From Chara braunii (Eukaryota > Streptophyta > Charophyceae > Charales > Characeae): a stretch of DNA of 32,771 nucleotides. The stretch lies in NCBI GenBank assembly GCA_003427395.1, contig BFEA01000594.1, positions 858,852-891,622 of the forward strand, written 5' to 3'. The notes beneath the pieces are model-generated. The model saw only the letters and a list, made by a program, of their open reading frames with translations. It was not told where the DNA came from and made no database searches. Of this stretch, positions 1-9,689 are shown in pieces. Every line of letters begins with the position of its first letter. Within the stretch, counting starts at the first letter, position 1. The position numbers and the translations under genes were made by a program.

Positions 1-447
1 CCAATAAAAATTCATAATATAGTTAAATCAAATTAATAATTAATAATATATTAATAGATAATATAACAGAATAATACTAATATATTAGAATATATTTAGA
101 TTAACAATAGTAGATTAAGATGGGATTCAAACAATTTTGAAAAGAATGAATCAAATTTAGATTATCAAAAAATTTGAATCATTCTTTTCAAAATTGTTTG
201 AATGGTTTCCTGCTGATTGCCCCGAATCTTGGATTGTTCCTCAGTGTGAGAATTCGGAGGACCAAGATTCATAGGGGTTCCCAGCAAATAGCCCAGTGGT
301 AAGAGACAACTTTACAGCTCCCCCCGACTCCGAAGAATCTACGTGTAGACCTACAGTGAACATGTGATGCCTTTCTCCATCAAATCTATCTTTTCGAGAA
401 GGATAATCAACCGGTTCTAAACTTATACTTGTTATTCTCACACCGAT
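1..447. other. AT-rich segment, possible organelle-derived insert
   Basis: The first 120 bases are almost entirely A and T, unlike the GC-balanced DNA that follows, and they lead into a strong AT-rich foldback (125-203). From 241 to 450 the minus strand is open for 69 codons, but I do not recognise the product, and its only ATG lies inside the U6 remnant next door. The AT-rich spacer plus stem-loop resembles plastid or mitochondrial intergenic DNA, so a nuclear insert of organelle DNA is one reading. An ordinary AT-rich repeat is the other. The segment ends abruptly where U6 sequence begins. Confidence 0.3.
125..203. repeat. 33-bp foldback (inverted repeat)
   Basis: The arm 125-157 is the reverse complement of 171-203 at 32 of 33 positions, with a 13-base spacer. 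The arms are AT-rich and begin ATTCAAACAATTTTG. It could be a MITE-like foldback element or the 3' stem-loop of an organelle transcript. No target-site duplication was recognised at its edges. Confidence 0.85.
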
Positions 448-500
448 CATGCTAATCTTCTCTATATCGTTCCAATTTTAACGGATGTCCCGAAGGACAC
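448..500 (-). pseudogene. U6 snRNA 5'-half fragment
   Basis: On the minus strand this matches the first half of U6 snRNA. It contains a shortened 5' stem-loop (GTCC TTCG GGAC), the stretch TAAAATTGGAACGAT, the ACAGAGA region (here ATAGAGA, one change), and the AGATTAGCATG block that holds the AGC triad. The match stops right after GCATG, so the 3' half (internal stem-loop and terminal U-tract) is missing. The sequence upstream lacks a recognisable TATA element at the usual snRNA distance. It is therefore a truncated retro- or template-switch copy and not a working gene. Confidence 0.85.
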
Positions 501-649
501 AGGTGGGAAAACAGCACTCGGACACCTCTACTGAGCCGACTGGGCCTAGGCAANTCTCTATATCGTTCCAATTTTAACGGATGTCCCGAAGGACACAGGT
601 GGGAAAACAGCACTCGGACACCTCTACTGAGCCGACTGGGCCTAGGCAA
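459..649. repeat. 95-bp exact duplication around a single N (likely assembly overlap)
   Basis: Bases 459-553 and 555-649 are identical and are separated only by one N at 554. Perfect identity on both sides of a gap character is the signature of two contig ends that overlap but were not merged. The duplicated piece includes most of the U6 fragment, so the second U6-like stretch (about 555-596) is probably the same locus counted twice. Confidence 0.8.
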
Positions 650-688
650 TTCTGAGTGGTTTTTCACCCTCCCCACCTAAGGGCCTCT

Positions 689-706
689 GGGTTCAAGCTT
701 GAACCC
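689..706. repeat. 18-bp perfect palindrome
   Basis: GGGTTCAAGCTTGAACCC is its own reverse complement. It contains a HindIII-type core and resembles a tRNA B-box on each strand, but no tRNA surrounds it. Confidence 0.6.
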
Positions 707-756
707 GTGTATCAGCAGTTCAGGGGGTGTGTACCGGCTGTACTCAGCCAGCGAGT

Positions 757-875
757 CCTTGTGCAGATCTTTGGAGGTGGTAACAATTTCTCTAGTGAGA
801 ACTTTGAAGACTGGAGTAGAGAAGGGTTCCAAATGCGCAGCTGTACACGGCCAGTGCTGCTGCAGCCACCACCCT
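757..875 (+). pseudogene. Large-subunit (25S/28S) rRNA fragment
   Basis: The stretch TGCAGATCTT, GG-GGT-GTA-CAA, TGAGAACTTTGAAG and GGTTCCA, in that order and spacing, is the conserved part of the nuclear large-subunit rRNA that reads GGTGCAGATCTTGGTGGTAGT and continues to GAGAACTTTGAAGG and AGGTTCC. The match is clear from about 757 to 835 and fades by about 875. It has several substitutions and small indels, and the rest of the gene is absent, so it is a diverged fragment. It lies directly upstream of repeat copy A, in the same arrangement as the rRNA pieces upstream of copy B. Confidence 0.8.
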
Positions 876-1646
876 TCCCTGCTGTGCCCAAGCACAGTCC
901 TTCCTTCGGGCCCCAACGGGAATGCCCATACTGTGCCCCCCCCCCCAAAAAAGGGAGAAAAAGAAGAACAGATTTTTGGGACAGATGACTTTAAGGTCTT
1001 GGGCATGGTTCGAGTCACTCAGTGTTGTACCTTCTCAGATGGGACCAGCCCTGGTCGTCTACAGTAGTGACAACTTGGTATTTTGCTCAGTTTGCTGGTC
1101 ACACGACACTACCCACAAACTGTGCATGAATTCTTGTGAATGAATTTTTACCAATTCTCGAACATAATGCCAGAAATAAAAATAAATAAAATTGGGCATC
1201 TGCGGCCGTCCTTAGATGTGACCACAAATCTTCGTACCCCGCGGCTACCCAACTGAGGCTGCTGTCAAGTGGTCATACACAAGATGGTACCCTTGGGACC
1301 TCAGAGAATCTGTGTAACCGGTCCGATGCCTTACCGGCCTCAATGGCTACGCTCACACTCAAACCTCTCACTACAGAAATGGGACTGGGCAGACCCACCC
1401 CCAAGCCTCACACAGCAGGTCGAAGTTGGTGTCCGCTGTATCCCCTGGTCACGGCCTCGCAAGCCTTGTCCACCATCCCGCGGGCCTCTATGGGCATACT
1501 CACACTCAAGTAGCGATGCGGTGGGTGGTGCACCTGATCTGCACCCCAGCCATGCACATGCACTTCCCTCTTTCTTGCATAAAGTCATGCCCTTGAAATA
1601 CCGACATAGACCTGGCGGACGTCGGGTAATCTAATAATTTTATTTT

Positions 1647-1713
1647 GGTCATCTGTATTCGAACGCAGGTCTGTATTTCAATAGTTCACGGGTGTACCCA
1701 CTAAGCTGGGCTC
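1647..1713 (-). repeat. tRNA-like (SINE-head-like) segment within copy A
   Basis: Read on the minus strand there is an A-box-like CAGCTTAGTGGGTA and, about 35 bases on, a B-box-like GCGTTCGAATAC. That spacing is typical of a pol III internal promoter. The counterpart in copy B (about 21368-21412) keeps the left part but has lost about 20 bases around the B-box. The cloverleaf does not fold well, so this is a decayed tRNA-derived segment at best. Confidence 0.35.
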
Positions 1714-2784
1714 TTGGCCTTCACGGTCGGTCGACAGACCGACATCTGACCAAGTCCCAAAAATTGGGGCTAAAAGAAGGAAAACGGGAAAAATAAAAAA
1801 TAAAACTTAGGCCAAGAAAAACTGGGAGTTCGGATAGGGGGAAGGGGAACCGTCGGGACTCGGTCCTTGGTCCTGCCTAACGGNCCCGCGGTTGAAAAAC
1901 CCTCGCAAAACTAAGGGGGATAGTCCCGCGGGACCCTCGACCCCTCAGTTTTCTCCTGCAATGCGCTCCTCGCTCCTCCGCTGCTGTCTGTCGGCCTCGA
2001 TTCCGGGATCTACGTAGTGAAAGTCCAATGCATTAACCAATAGGGCTAGGCCCCAAGTCTGAGCCTAGCAGGCNCAATCCTCCATATGAAGAGCAATTGC
2101 AACAGCGCGGGCCTGCGACAGTGCACTAAATGCTGCTGCTCTATTTATCCCTTGAGCCCAAGGCCCCGCACTGTCGTGTCTTGCCGCTTATAGGATAGTT
2201 ACTGCTTCGTTCGCCCCGCGCACTGCCCCGTCATGCTGCCCCGCAAGCCGAGGCTCTCATATCCTGCCGCATTTCGCCGAAAGACCACCCCCTTTTCCGT
2301 TTCTGGGTCAAAAAGACCCCGACTTTTGCACGCACCGCGCCCGGTCTACGCCATCCTAGCTAAGGTTTGCCACGGCTTCTACCGCCGGCGATATGCAACC
2401 AAAACTAGTACTTCCGTTCATAAGGTGGCCCCAAAACGCCGCCTTTTCAGTAAGTCTACGAAAATTCTTCATTTTAGTCGTAGCCTCAATGGTTGATCTA
2501 TGCGCCGGCCGCGACTTCGTTAGCACACCCGAGGTTGCGGCCCACAACACTATCCAAACCTTCAACTTACTTCTAACTTTCGACCGCCGAGCGGTTCGTT
2601 TGTCCACACTAGTTAAATACTTTAACTAACGCGTGCCCACCAAGTGCACGCCCATACACACTCTCTGAATTCATCAGGCGTGTGCTCGCCATTTTCTGAC
2701 TTCCGCGAGTCAGTCGCGGCCGAGCGAAAAGCACGCCGCTCTCTCAAATACCATCAAGTGTGCTCCCTCTGCGAGATGCAAAAA

Positions 2785-2824
2785 TACGCACAATTACCCT
2801 TGTAAGGGTATTGGTGCCGACAAC
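2785..2824 (+). repeat. TACCCTT-GT-AAGGGTA hairpin with CCGACAAC, site 1
   Basis: A perfect 7-bp stem (2795-2801 with 2804-2810) lies inside a weaker outer stem (GCAC with GTGC) and is followed by CCGACAAC. Three related sites lie at 9905, 22674 and 25569. It marks the right end of repeat copy A. Confidence 0.75.
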
Positions 2825-3023
2825 GGGCCTAAGCTCGAAGACCAGCAGGAGCAGGCAAGTAGAAGAGCTGCTGTTTTTAAGTTATCTGGAGCCGGCCAGT
2901 GTTGCTGCAGTGCCTCGAGGCTATTGCCTCTTCACAATCCATCGGGACACTGGAACAGTACGGAAAAAGTTGGTACGGACCCCCCTGCAGTTGGTTCTAC
3001 GCTTGGGTATGGAACCAGCTAGC

Positions 3024-3096
3024 CCAACCTGGTTCAGCTTGGTATTCCCCTGAATTGCTAAGGTGCAGACCTGGGTTCGAGCTCCACTGGAGATTG
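3024..3096 (+). repeat. tRNA-like SINE head
   Basis: An A-box-like TGGTTCAGCTTGG is followed about 30 bases later by a B-box-like GGGTTCGAGCTCC, the usual pol III promoter layout of tRNA-derived SINEs. CCCAACC before the A-box and GATTGGG after the T-arm could pair in 6 of 7 positions as an acceptor stem, but their spacing is a few bases off. The D-arm does not close, so it is not a functional tRNA. It runs into the T-rich duplicated segment at 3121. Confidence 0.45.
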
Positions 3097-3120
3097 GGCG
3101 GGTGGAATAAGTGGAAGCTT

Positions 3121-3484
3121 TATGGCGCAAGTGAGGTATAACTTTTTATTTTTATTTTTACTTGCTTTTTCTTTTTCTTTTTGTTTGATTTCAGGAGGTA
3201 GAGTCGACTCTACCCCTACCTCTCTATCTAAGATGCAAGCCTTCGTCGCGTGTCCCATCCAAGCGAAGACATTGCCTGGGGCACGGTTCCACTAGCACAC
3301 GAGTCATGGCCTAGTGCGACGCCTGCGACACTCCAGAAAAACNATGGCGCAAGTGAGGTATAACTTTTTATTTTTATTTTTACTTGCTTTTTTTTTTTTT
3401 TTTTTTTTTGATTTCATGAGGTAGAGTTGGCTACCTAAGATGCAGGCCTTCGTAGCGTGTCCCATCCAAGCGAAGACATTGCCT
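3121..3484 (+). repeat. Diverged direct repeat with T-rich tract
   Basis: Bases 3121-3279 recur at 3344-3484: ATGGCGCAAGTGAGG, a T-rich tract, ATTTCA-GAGGTAGAGT, and a shared end CCAAGCGAAGACATTGCCTGG. The copies differ in the T-tract and by a deletion, and an N at 3343 precedes the second copy. A tandem duplication or two alleles placed side by side would both fit. Confidence 0.7.
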
Positions 3485-3787
3485 GGTGGGGAGTTTGGCT
3501 GGGACGGTACATTTGTAAGAAGAAAACGCAGAGGTCTGTAGACGAGCTCAACAAAAACGAGAAAATCTCGCGTAGAGCAAAAAGGCAAAAGTTTCTTTTA
3601 TTTTCTGGAATCAAGTTTGTCGGAGTAGCTGCCAGCGGGACAACGCTGGTCACGGGAGGTCAAAGGCAGAGGGGGCGGAGAAGAAGGTGAACAGGATTGA
3701 TGTCAACAGACGGCGGGGGATGAAGGAAAACGGGAAGATGGCGAAGGTGAAGGAAGGGTGAGGGGAGAGAGGAGGAAGAAGTGATAT

Positions 3788-3994
3788 CTCACCCGTTTCT
3801 TGATGAAATCGGGCGAAGTAGGACTCGAGTTTGGGGTTTTGAGAGGCCACGAATCCAATAGTGTGGTTAGAATTTGCAGTGGAGTAGTAGATTTGGTGTT
3901 GTGTGACTTATGGGCTGCATGGAGGTGTTGAAAAGCGAATATGGAGGAAACGAGCAACATGAAACTCACCCGATTCTTGATGAAACCGGGTGAG
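3788..3994. repeat. Two paired-arm hairpins (CACCCG family) in copy L
   Basis: Hairpin one (about 3792-3813) pairs CCCG-TTTC with GAAA-CGGG around TTGAT. Hairpin two (3965-3994) pairs CTCACCCG perfectly with CGGGTGAG around the same loop. The homologous units in R1 (19337, 19691, 19870) keep the pairing with different bases. Confidence 0.7.
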
Positions 3995-4257
3995 GAAAGG
4001 TGCGTTTTGGAAGTTTCCATATATTGCCAGTTTGATGGTGGTGCTCGATTTGGAAGGGAGGAATAAGGTTTTAGGCGGTATAGGAAACTAGAGTTGCTGG
4101 AAGGTGCGGGGATAAGGTTGACGGAAAGGAACAAGCAAGAGAGGAGGCATGAATCATTCGGCTGAGGATGAATTTTAGCGTGGGAGTAAGGCGGACGTGA
4201 GGTTTGGATATCAAGAATCTGATGGCGGCCTCGGATGTCACGCTTAACAAATAGCAT

Positions 4258-6059
4258 CTACGTTGTGAGCGGTAACAGCTGCGACGGCGGTGAAAGGCAG
4301 AGCGCTGAATGCATGTGGTTGTGTTTTAGCGGTAGATTCATAACGGCTTTTGCTCGATCCAATGGACTTCGGAATAGTGGTAAGTCGTTCCCCGTTCTAG
4401 CGGAAGACTCACTTCGATTCTGCTCATCTCAGAGAGAGAGACTTGTCTAAGCGCCTGATGGGTATTGCTCTGCCTCCTACGCAAAAGAGGCAAGGATCTT
4501 CCCCCTTTCTAGTGAAGGATCCAGTCCACTTGCACGGTGTTGGTTCGTGCACCCAGCACAACTCAACGGGAATGTCTTTTCCCATGATTCTGGCAGGGGA
4601 GCCATTCTGAAGTTTGCACTGGTGGACGGTGTGGTCCTGCACCCGGTTGTGTCGTCCCTCATCATTTGAGATAAGTGTAAATGTGCTGGTTGTCGAGATC
4701 CCGACATCGTGGTGCACACTGGCCTCGAAGTGGCCGCAGAATTCTCAGAAAATCGTCGTGCTTGTTTTGGAGATCAAGTTCACTGAGCTTCTTTGCTGAT
4801 CTCGTTGTCCACAAACGAGGAAGTGGTTGAGGGATGTACGGCTGCATGCACAGGCTAATTGAGACCCCGTTGGTAATAGTATTGTGGTCATGTTGAACAA
4901 ATGACAGAGACGTACGGACCAGCCAACGAGTACGCATGTGAGAAAGTGAGAGGGGAGGAGAGACTCGGAGCAGAAAGAGAGCAAGTACTTACCAACGAGA
5001 GATGACATAGCGAAATGAATCGAAGATCGACCTACAATGTCATACTAGGAGCAGACGGGAATGGAAAGCAGTGCATGGCTTCGTGATCTTGCAGGAGATT
5101 CCTTCTTATTGCGCATATTGGCAGACTTCTCAGTTGATGCACACATGAAGAAGTTGAACTGCAGACTTGAGTTCTAATACAGTGGCAACCGGGAATTGGG
5201 CTACCAGAATGAGAACAAACTACGAAAGGAGAATAAGGATAGTGATGTGAGGGCATGTACTTGGTCCTGGTGATGGTTTGCAAGATCGACGTCTTCATGC
5301 ACACTAAAGGTTGTTGTCAATGCCAACAGGAGGCATTGTCAGTCTGTAGGTTGCTAGACTGTGTAGAAGTTGCAGTCTGAGCACAGGGTGCCCAAGAAGA
5401 GAGGGGGGGCTGCTCGTACTGTTGCCTTACTGTTGCTGCCGTGCTGCTGGGTTCGCAGCTATGTGTCGCGGCATGACACTCAGAGTGGCTGTTACAGCCG
5501 CACGCTACATCTGCTATGGTCGTTGAGTGGATTAAGCGGCCCTTGCTAGAGTTCCTACAAGTGCTTATTGAGTTTACAACGCGCTTGTCGTATTCGTCGC
5601 TGCACTTCATCACTATACGAAGTTGCTGCGTGTTGTTGTTGCTTCCTAGTGGACGTTATAGCTGTGTCCTCTGTTCCAAGCCGCTACTAAGAAGATTGTT
5701 GTTTCTTATTAGCCACGGGTTGTTGTTTTTCCAGCGGAGGCTATTGCTCTCCTCCTGTTCGGATTGTTGGTGTTCTGAACTGGCACGACGATAGTCTATT
5801 GTTGTTCGTCTCAGATTAAGATTGTTGCTGACTCATCCATATGATGCCACATGTGATTCCAGACACACAAGAAGGTGTCTGGTCGCTGAGAGTTGGTTTG
5901 TATGTATCGCGGGTTGGCGCGTGATTGAGGAACTGCTGGAACTGCCGAGTCTTGAGAGGTGTCACTAATTTTCTCCAGACCATAGTTTTAACAATGGTCA
6001 TTGCTGAGATTTAGGAGGTCATCAGTGGACCTACGACTAGCTGTCTGACCTCGGTATGA
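4258..6059. other. No gene seen; internal part of copy L
   Basis: Only short ORFs are present in all frames. The minus strand has a consensus-like 5' splice site (GTAAGT, about 4986-4992). From about 5380 to 5790 the plus strand is rich in TTGTTG and CTGCTG, echoed on the opposite strand in R1 at about 17480-17800. Nothing else was recognised. Confidence 0.4.
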
Positions 6060-6350
6060 CCAAGTTGATGCTGTGTTTTGGCCACCATTGCGGGGCCCTC
6101 AGGCGATGGAAGATAACAAGGCCCTCTCGCGCGAGTTTGAGCGCACCCTCCTTGGATCTGAGAGACTTAAAATTTCTCTTTCTATCCTTTTAACTCTCAG
6201 TCCAGTCTATTGGTTACGAGAGGAAGGCGGCAGGCGGGATTGCAACCCGTAGGACCGCATCAAGACTCTGTGGGGAGTCTACCCACCGATTGTGGGAGCT
6301 CTGCCGGAACTCAGGGGGAGTTCTGGAGGTAGGGAACTGTCAGGTTTATA
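6060..6350. repeat. Conserved internal block of copy L
   Basis: Blocks such as GCGGGGCCCTCAGGCG, GGTTACGAGAGGAAGGCGG and GGGATTGCAACCCGTAGG recur in reverse complement at 16850-17250 of R1, with few changes relative to the surrounding sequence. No ORF is conserved. Confidence 0.65.
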
Positions 6351-6596
6351 TCTTTCTGTTTGTATGACCCCTCTATACCCATGTTTGACTAGCTTCCTCT
6401 AGTTTGACTGATATATGCATGTGATGGCCCTATGATTTTACTTTCTTTCCAGGATTTAGGCAGATAAAGTAAGGGAATGCATGCTTAATGTCAGTTTCAA
6501 TTTATTGTTTGAGTGAAAGCAGATTGTGGGATTGCATCCGGGGGAAGGATGGGAGAAAGGCAGTTTGCATGAAGTTTGACTGGGTCAACTAAAGGT

Positions 6597-7032
6597 TGGG
6601 CCAGTTCCATAAGTTTGGGAGGGCCCAGTCCTATGTTTATTTTTGGATTGCCTGGAGGACCAGACATGTTCCATAAGTTTGGGTGGTCTGGTTGCTCTGA
6701 TTTATGAGGGCTGAATATGGTTGACTTTTCAGGAGCCATTCAAATCCATAAGTTTGGGTAGTCTGGCGGCCTCGTTTATTTTGGGTTTTTGTCAGTTTCT
6801 TTTTGCTTTGGCTTTAAGAGAATGAATCAGGCAAAGGATCAGACAAGTTCCATAAGTTTGGGTGATATTGGTCCAATGCCTTGCACATACTGGAACCTGA
6901 AGGATATAACTTGGTTGTACTCTACTATTATTCTATCTATGAACAGGCTGGTCAGAAAGGGTTGTTGTGCCCTGTGTTTGTGTATACTTCATGGCTGAGC
7001 TAGACATGTTCCATAAGTTTGGGTAATCTAGC
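6597..7032. repeat. Hairpin array with CCATAAGTTTGG core
   Basis: Five units carry the constant core CCATAAGTTTGG (at about 6605, 6671, 6745, 6850, 7011), each inside a different outer stem: TGGGCC/GGCCCA (6597-6602 with 6622-6627), ACCAGAC/GTCTGGT (6659-6665 with 6686-6692), GCTAGA/TCTAGC (6999-7004 with 7027-7032). The 6850 unit pairs GGATCA with TGGTCC, and the 6745 unit pairs weakly. This is the reverse-complement counterpart of the larger array at 15500-16660. Confidence 0.85.
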
Positions 7033-7328
7033 TTTATGCCTTATGTAAGCTGGGTATAAAGGAATAAATCACTGAAAGACTACGCACTATTGTTTGTCCA
7101 AGTTAATTTGGGGATGGTGAGAGTATTTACCTTTGTGGTTTGACCTGCATGTGGCTGAGTGAGACTACTACTTAGTCTGAGTTCATTTTGATAGGTAGTT
7201 GCTTTAGTTGCTCGCCACGTGCTAGAGCCATAGGAGTCAGTTTCAATTCCTGCATTTATGAGCTAAGTTTATTTTTACTTAGGTCAATTTCTGCATTTTC
7301 TGGGATCTTTTATTTGTACTTGGTCTTG

Positions 7329-7868
7329 TATAAATCTTGGCAAGCCACTTTCTCTACGGGAAGTGCCGCCGAAATTTCTACAAAACCAAGGAGTTAGTCA
7401 GATTTTATTTTTTTCAGGGTTCAACTTTTCTGACTTTTTTGACTTAGTAAAAATATGGGAAGTCTCGTTTTCTAAAGGGAGTGCTGCCCAAATTTTTACT
7501 AATTCAAGGAGTTAGATAAAATTGGGTTTTGAGAAGTCAAAGTCATTTTAGATTTTGAACTTGACTTTGTATAAATTTTGGTAAGTTACTTTCTCTAAGG
7601 AAAGCGTTGCCGAAATTTTTATAAATTCAATGAGTTAGTCAAAACTTGACTTTTTCAAAAGGTCAACTTGTCTTATTTACATATATGGCTTAGTAAAAAT
7701 TTGAGAAGTCTTCTTTTCTAAAGGGAGCGCTGCTCAATTTTTTGCTAATTTAGGGAGTTAGACAAAATTTGACTTTGGAAGGTTGAAGAGTATTTATGTT
7801 TTCATATTTAGGCTGATATAAATTCTGAGAAGACACTTTTCCTACGGGAAGCGCTGCCGAAATTTTCT
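7329..7868. repeat. Five nested-hairpin units with about 120-bp period
   Basis: Five units near 7329, 7449, 7573, 7695 and 7817 share GGGAAGCGCTGCC-like centres. Their flanking arms pair: AAAAATATGGG with CCCAAATTTTT (7449-7459, 7487-7497), AAATTTTGGTAA with TTGCCGAAATTT (7573-7584, 7607-7618), AAAAATTTGAG with CTCAATTTTTT (7695-7705, 7733-7743). An inner hairpin (for example CTTTC with GAAAG) sits in the loop. The GG/CC part varies in matched fashion (TTGG/CCGA, TGGG/CCCA, TGAG/CTCA). R1 keeps two units at about 14935 and 15024. Confidence 0.75.
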
Positions 7869-7869
7869 T

Positions 7870-9170
7870 CGTTTAAAGGAGATAAATTATATGTAGACAC
7901 GTGACAACTCTGACGATCCACTCTGTATGAGAGAGGTTTTGTCATAGGCCTACCTTTCTTTTGGGCACTGACTTAGAGGTGGACCTAGGCTTGGCTATCA
8001 GGAGAGTCTTGAGTGAGAATGTGTCATGGAGACTTGATCTCCATACATTCACAATTTAGCTTGAACGTTAACCTGTCGTATGATACAGGTCTCCTTTGGA
8101 CATTTGATCCGGGATTCGGACTAGTTTCAGCTTGATCTCACGAGGATCATCTTCTGTTATCATTGATAACATGTCGGTTGGTTGATCGTCGATTTGTCGG
8201 TTCACGACACAACTTTGCTTACACTTGTACCTCAGCTTGATTGCCTTAGCCCTGTGATTTGATATGTTTCTTTGAGGGTTTTAACCGGACTTCTTTTAAT
8301 GACTATTGTAAAGAATTTATGAGATTTATGGAAAGTTGAACTATGACTGGGGCTTGAGTGTGTGAGGCGTGGCGTGAGTTACAGGAAACAGTAAAGTTGA
8401 CCACATTGGTGTATGGCAATGTGACTATTGTGTGTGCCTGTGTTTTATGCAGGTTGGTATTTTGGAGCTTGGTATATGGGCCACACTTTGGAGGCAGTGA
8501 GAATGACAACCATGTGTCGCACGATCTGCATACTTGATGGGTTTATGTTTACCCTTCTTTTATTTTATCTTGAGTCCTGATTTGATTTATGAATATGAAT
8601 GTTTATTTATTACTGATTGATTATGCTTATTAATTTTGATAGTTGGACGTTGTAGTCCATGGCAGCCGTCAAAGTCAAACCCCTTGACTTCGTTTTAGGC
8701 CCAAGATGATGGAGCTGGTCTCCAGGGCGATAAGAGGCGATTGCCACGACAGGTATGAACCTGTATACCACCCGCTCTCCGTAGGGTGCAGAAGAGGGTG
8801 TGGTTTTCAACTGCACTTGGCGGTTGTCCAACGTCGAGAGGTTCTTTCCTCAAGGCGCGTGTTAGCCGACACTTGAGTGTTGAATGTGAACCTCGAGATT
8901 AACGAGGACCGCATGAGTATGGGTACTACATAGTACACCATCATCGCGACTGCTTGCGTATGCTTGCATTGCGAGTCAATATGAGTTAGCCTTTCGTCCA
9001 CGCGGTTTTGTACTAAGTCTCGTGCGCGTTGCATATCCGATTTCTGCGTCGGAGAGTTATGGGATGGCTACTAAGGGACTAGGAATGTTGTTGTGTTGTT
9101 TGTTCTGTGTCGTTTGTATATGTTGTTTGATGTGTGTGTGTATGTGTTTTATTTTTATGGTTGTAGAGTG
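7870..9170. other. No gene seen; copy L, with conserved block 8640-8930
   Basis: Mostly AT-rich, with many short ORFs of no recognisable type. The block 8640-8930 (GGCAGCCGTCAAAGTCAAAC, AACTGCACTTGGCGGTTGTC and the small palindromic ACACTTGAGTGT) recurs in reverse complement at 13900-14160. 9100-9170 is TG-rich. Confidence 0.45.
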
Positions 9171-9179
9171 GTGTATGCG

Positions 9180-9680
9180 TGGTGAGTGGGATACGTCCTA
9201 TTCGACCAGCGATGAGCCGCGCCTAGGACCTCAGCCCCTCAAGATGCCGGTTCGTGCGCGGGTTCAATAGAGGCGTAATACCGCGCGTACCCCCTATGCT
9301 ACAACGAACGAGAAACGCCCTCGGCTGGTCCACCTCTGCGATTGCAGCTGATTAGCTTTCGTATTGTGGACTGGTAGCTCGGCGGGGATACGCCCACCGG
9401 AGGTGACAACTCCCGTAAGGTGGAGGTAAGTCGTGCCTCGCGTAGGACCTATCCTGTCGCTGGGGCTCGCGAGAGGTATGGCTGGCGCACCCGGCCGGAG
9501 CGGCTTGCGGAAGCTCCATGTATGTATCGCAACGAGGATCTAGACCAACTCCTGCGTGACGTGGTCGGGAGGGTCCCGCGCTGCCCTTGAGTAGTGCCAG
9601 ACCGATGCGCTCGACACCGTATACACTGCGCGACATTAAAAAATCAGTGCACCTACGACTTATGCCGCGCAACGCTCTTT
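9180..9680 (-). repeat. Head block of copy L
   Basis: On the minus strand this block carries TACGCGAGGCACGACTTACC, CGAGCTACCAGTCCACAATACG and AGAGGTGGACCAGCCGAGGG-type stretches that recur at 13240-13650 (R1) and 25790-26280 (R2). It is the best-conserved part of the family and the only part present in all three copies. It is GC-rich. ORFs of up to 106 codons cross it, but different frames are open in each copy, so no protein is inferred. Confidence 0.75.
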
Positions 9681-9689
9681 TAGATAGTC

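Larger units (their letters stand above)
895..2824 (+). repeat. Interspersed repeat family, copy A
   Basis: This stretch aligns by eye, in order, with about 20640-22709. Shared blocks are 1091-1130 with 20775-20812, 1206-1560 with 20866-21290, 1640-1720 with 21350-21415, and about 1790-2480 with about 21480-22140. Both copies finish at the same hairpin plus GACA motif. No long ORF is conserved between them, so the element looks non-coding or decayed. An A-rich stretch at about 1170-1195 divides it and matches a similar A-rich stretch in copy B, so the unit may be composite. Runs of C (935-948) and Ns (1884, 2074) interrupt it. Confidence 0.75.
3650..9680 (-). repeat. Long non-coding repeat element, copy L
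   Basis: The whole stretch is a diverged reverse complement of about 13240-20035. Matching landmarks, in the same order when read on the minus strand, are 9180-9680 with 13240-13650, 8640-8930 with 13900-14160, 7329-7868 with 14935-15072, 6597-7032 with 15500-16660, 6060-6350 with 16850-17250, and 3788-3994 with 19337-19899. I found no convincing coding capacity: the longest minus-strand ORF (3703-4257) runs across hairpin repeats and is not preserved in R1. The element is made largely of hairpin-forming units. Ends are approximate, and no terminal repeats or target duplications were recognised. Confidence 0.7.

Noticed and set aside
241-450. 69-codon minus-strand ORF as a gene
   Set aside because: Its ATG is inside the truncated U6 sequence and no family is recognised. 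An organelle gene fragment remains possible but unsupported.
2785-2824. LTR boundary with primer binding site
   Set aside because: No plant-type initiator-Met primer site or polypurine tract follows any of the four GACA motifs, and no reverse transcriptase is present.
3024-3096. Functional tRNA gene
   Set aside because: A- and B-box-like motifs are present, but the D-arm does not pair and the acceptor strands are out of register.
3703-4257. 184-codon minus-strand ORF
   Set aside because: Crosses two hairpin repeats, is rich in Ser/Pro/Leu from CT-rich DNA, and the homologous part of R1 does not keep the frame.
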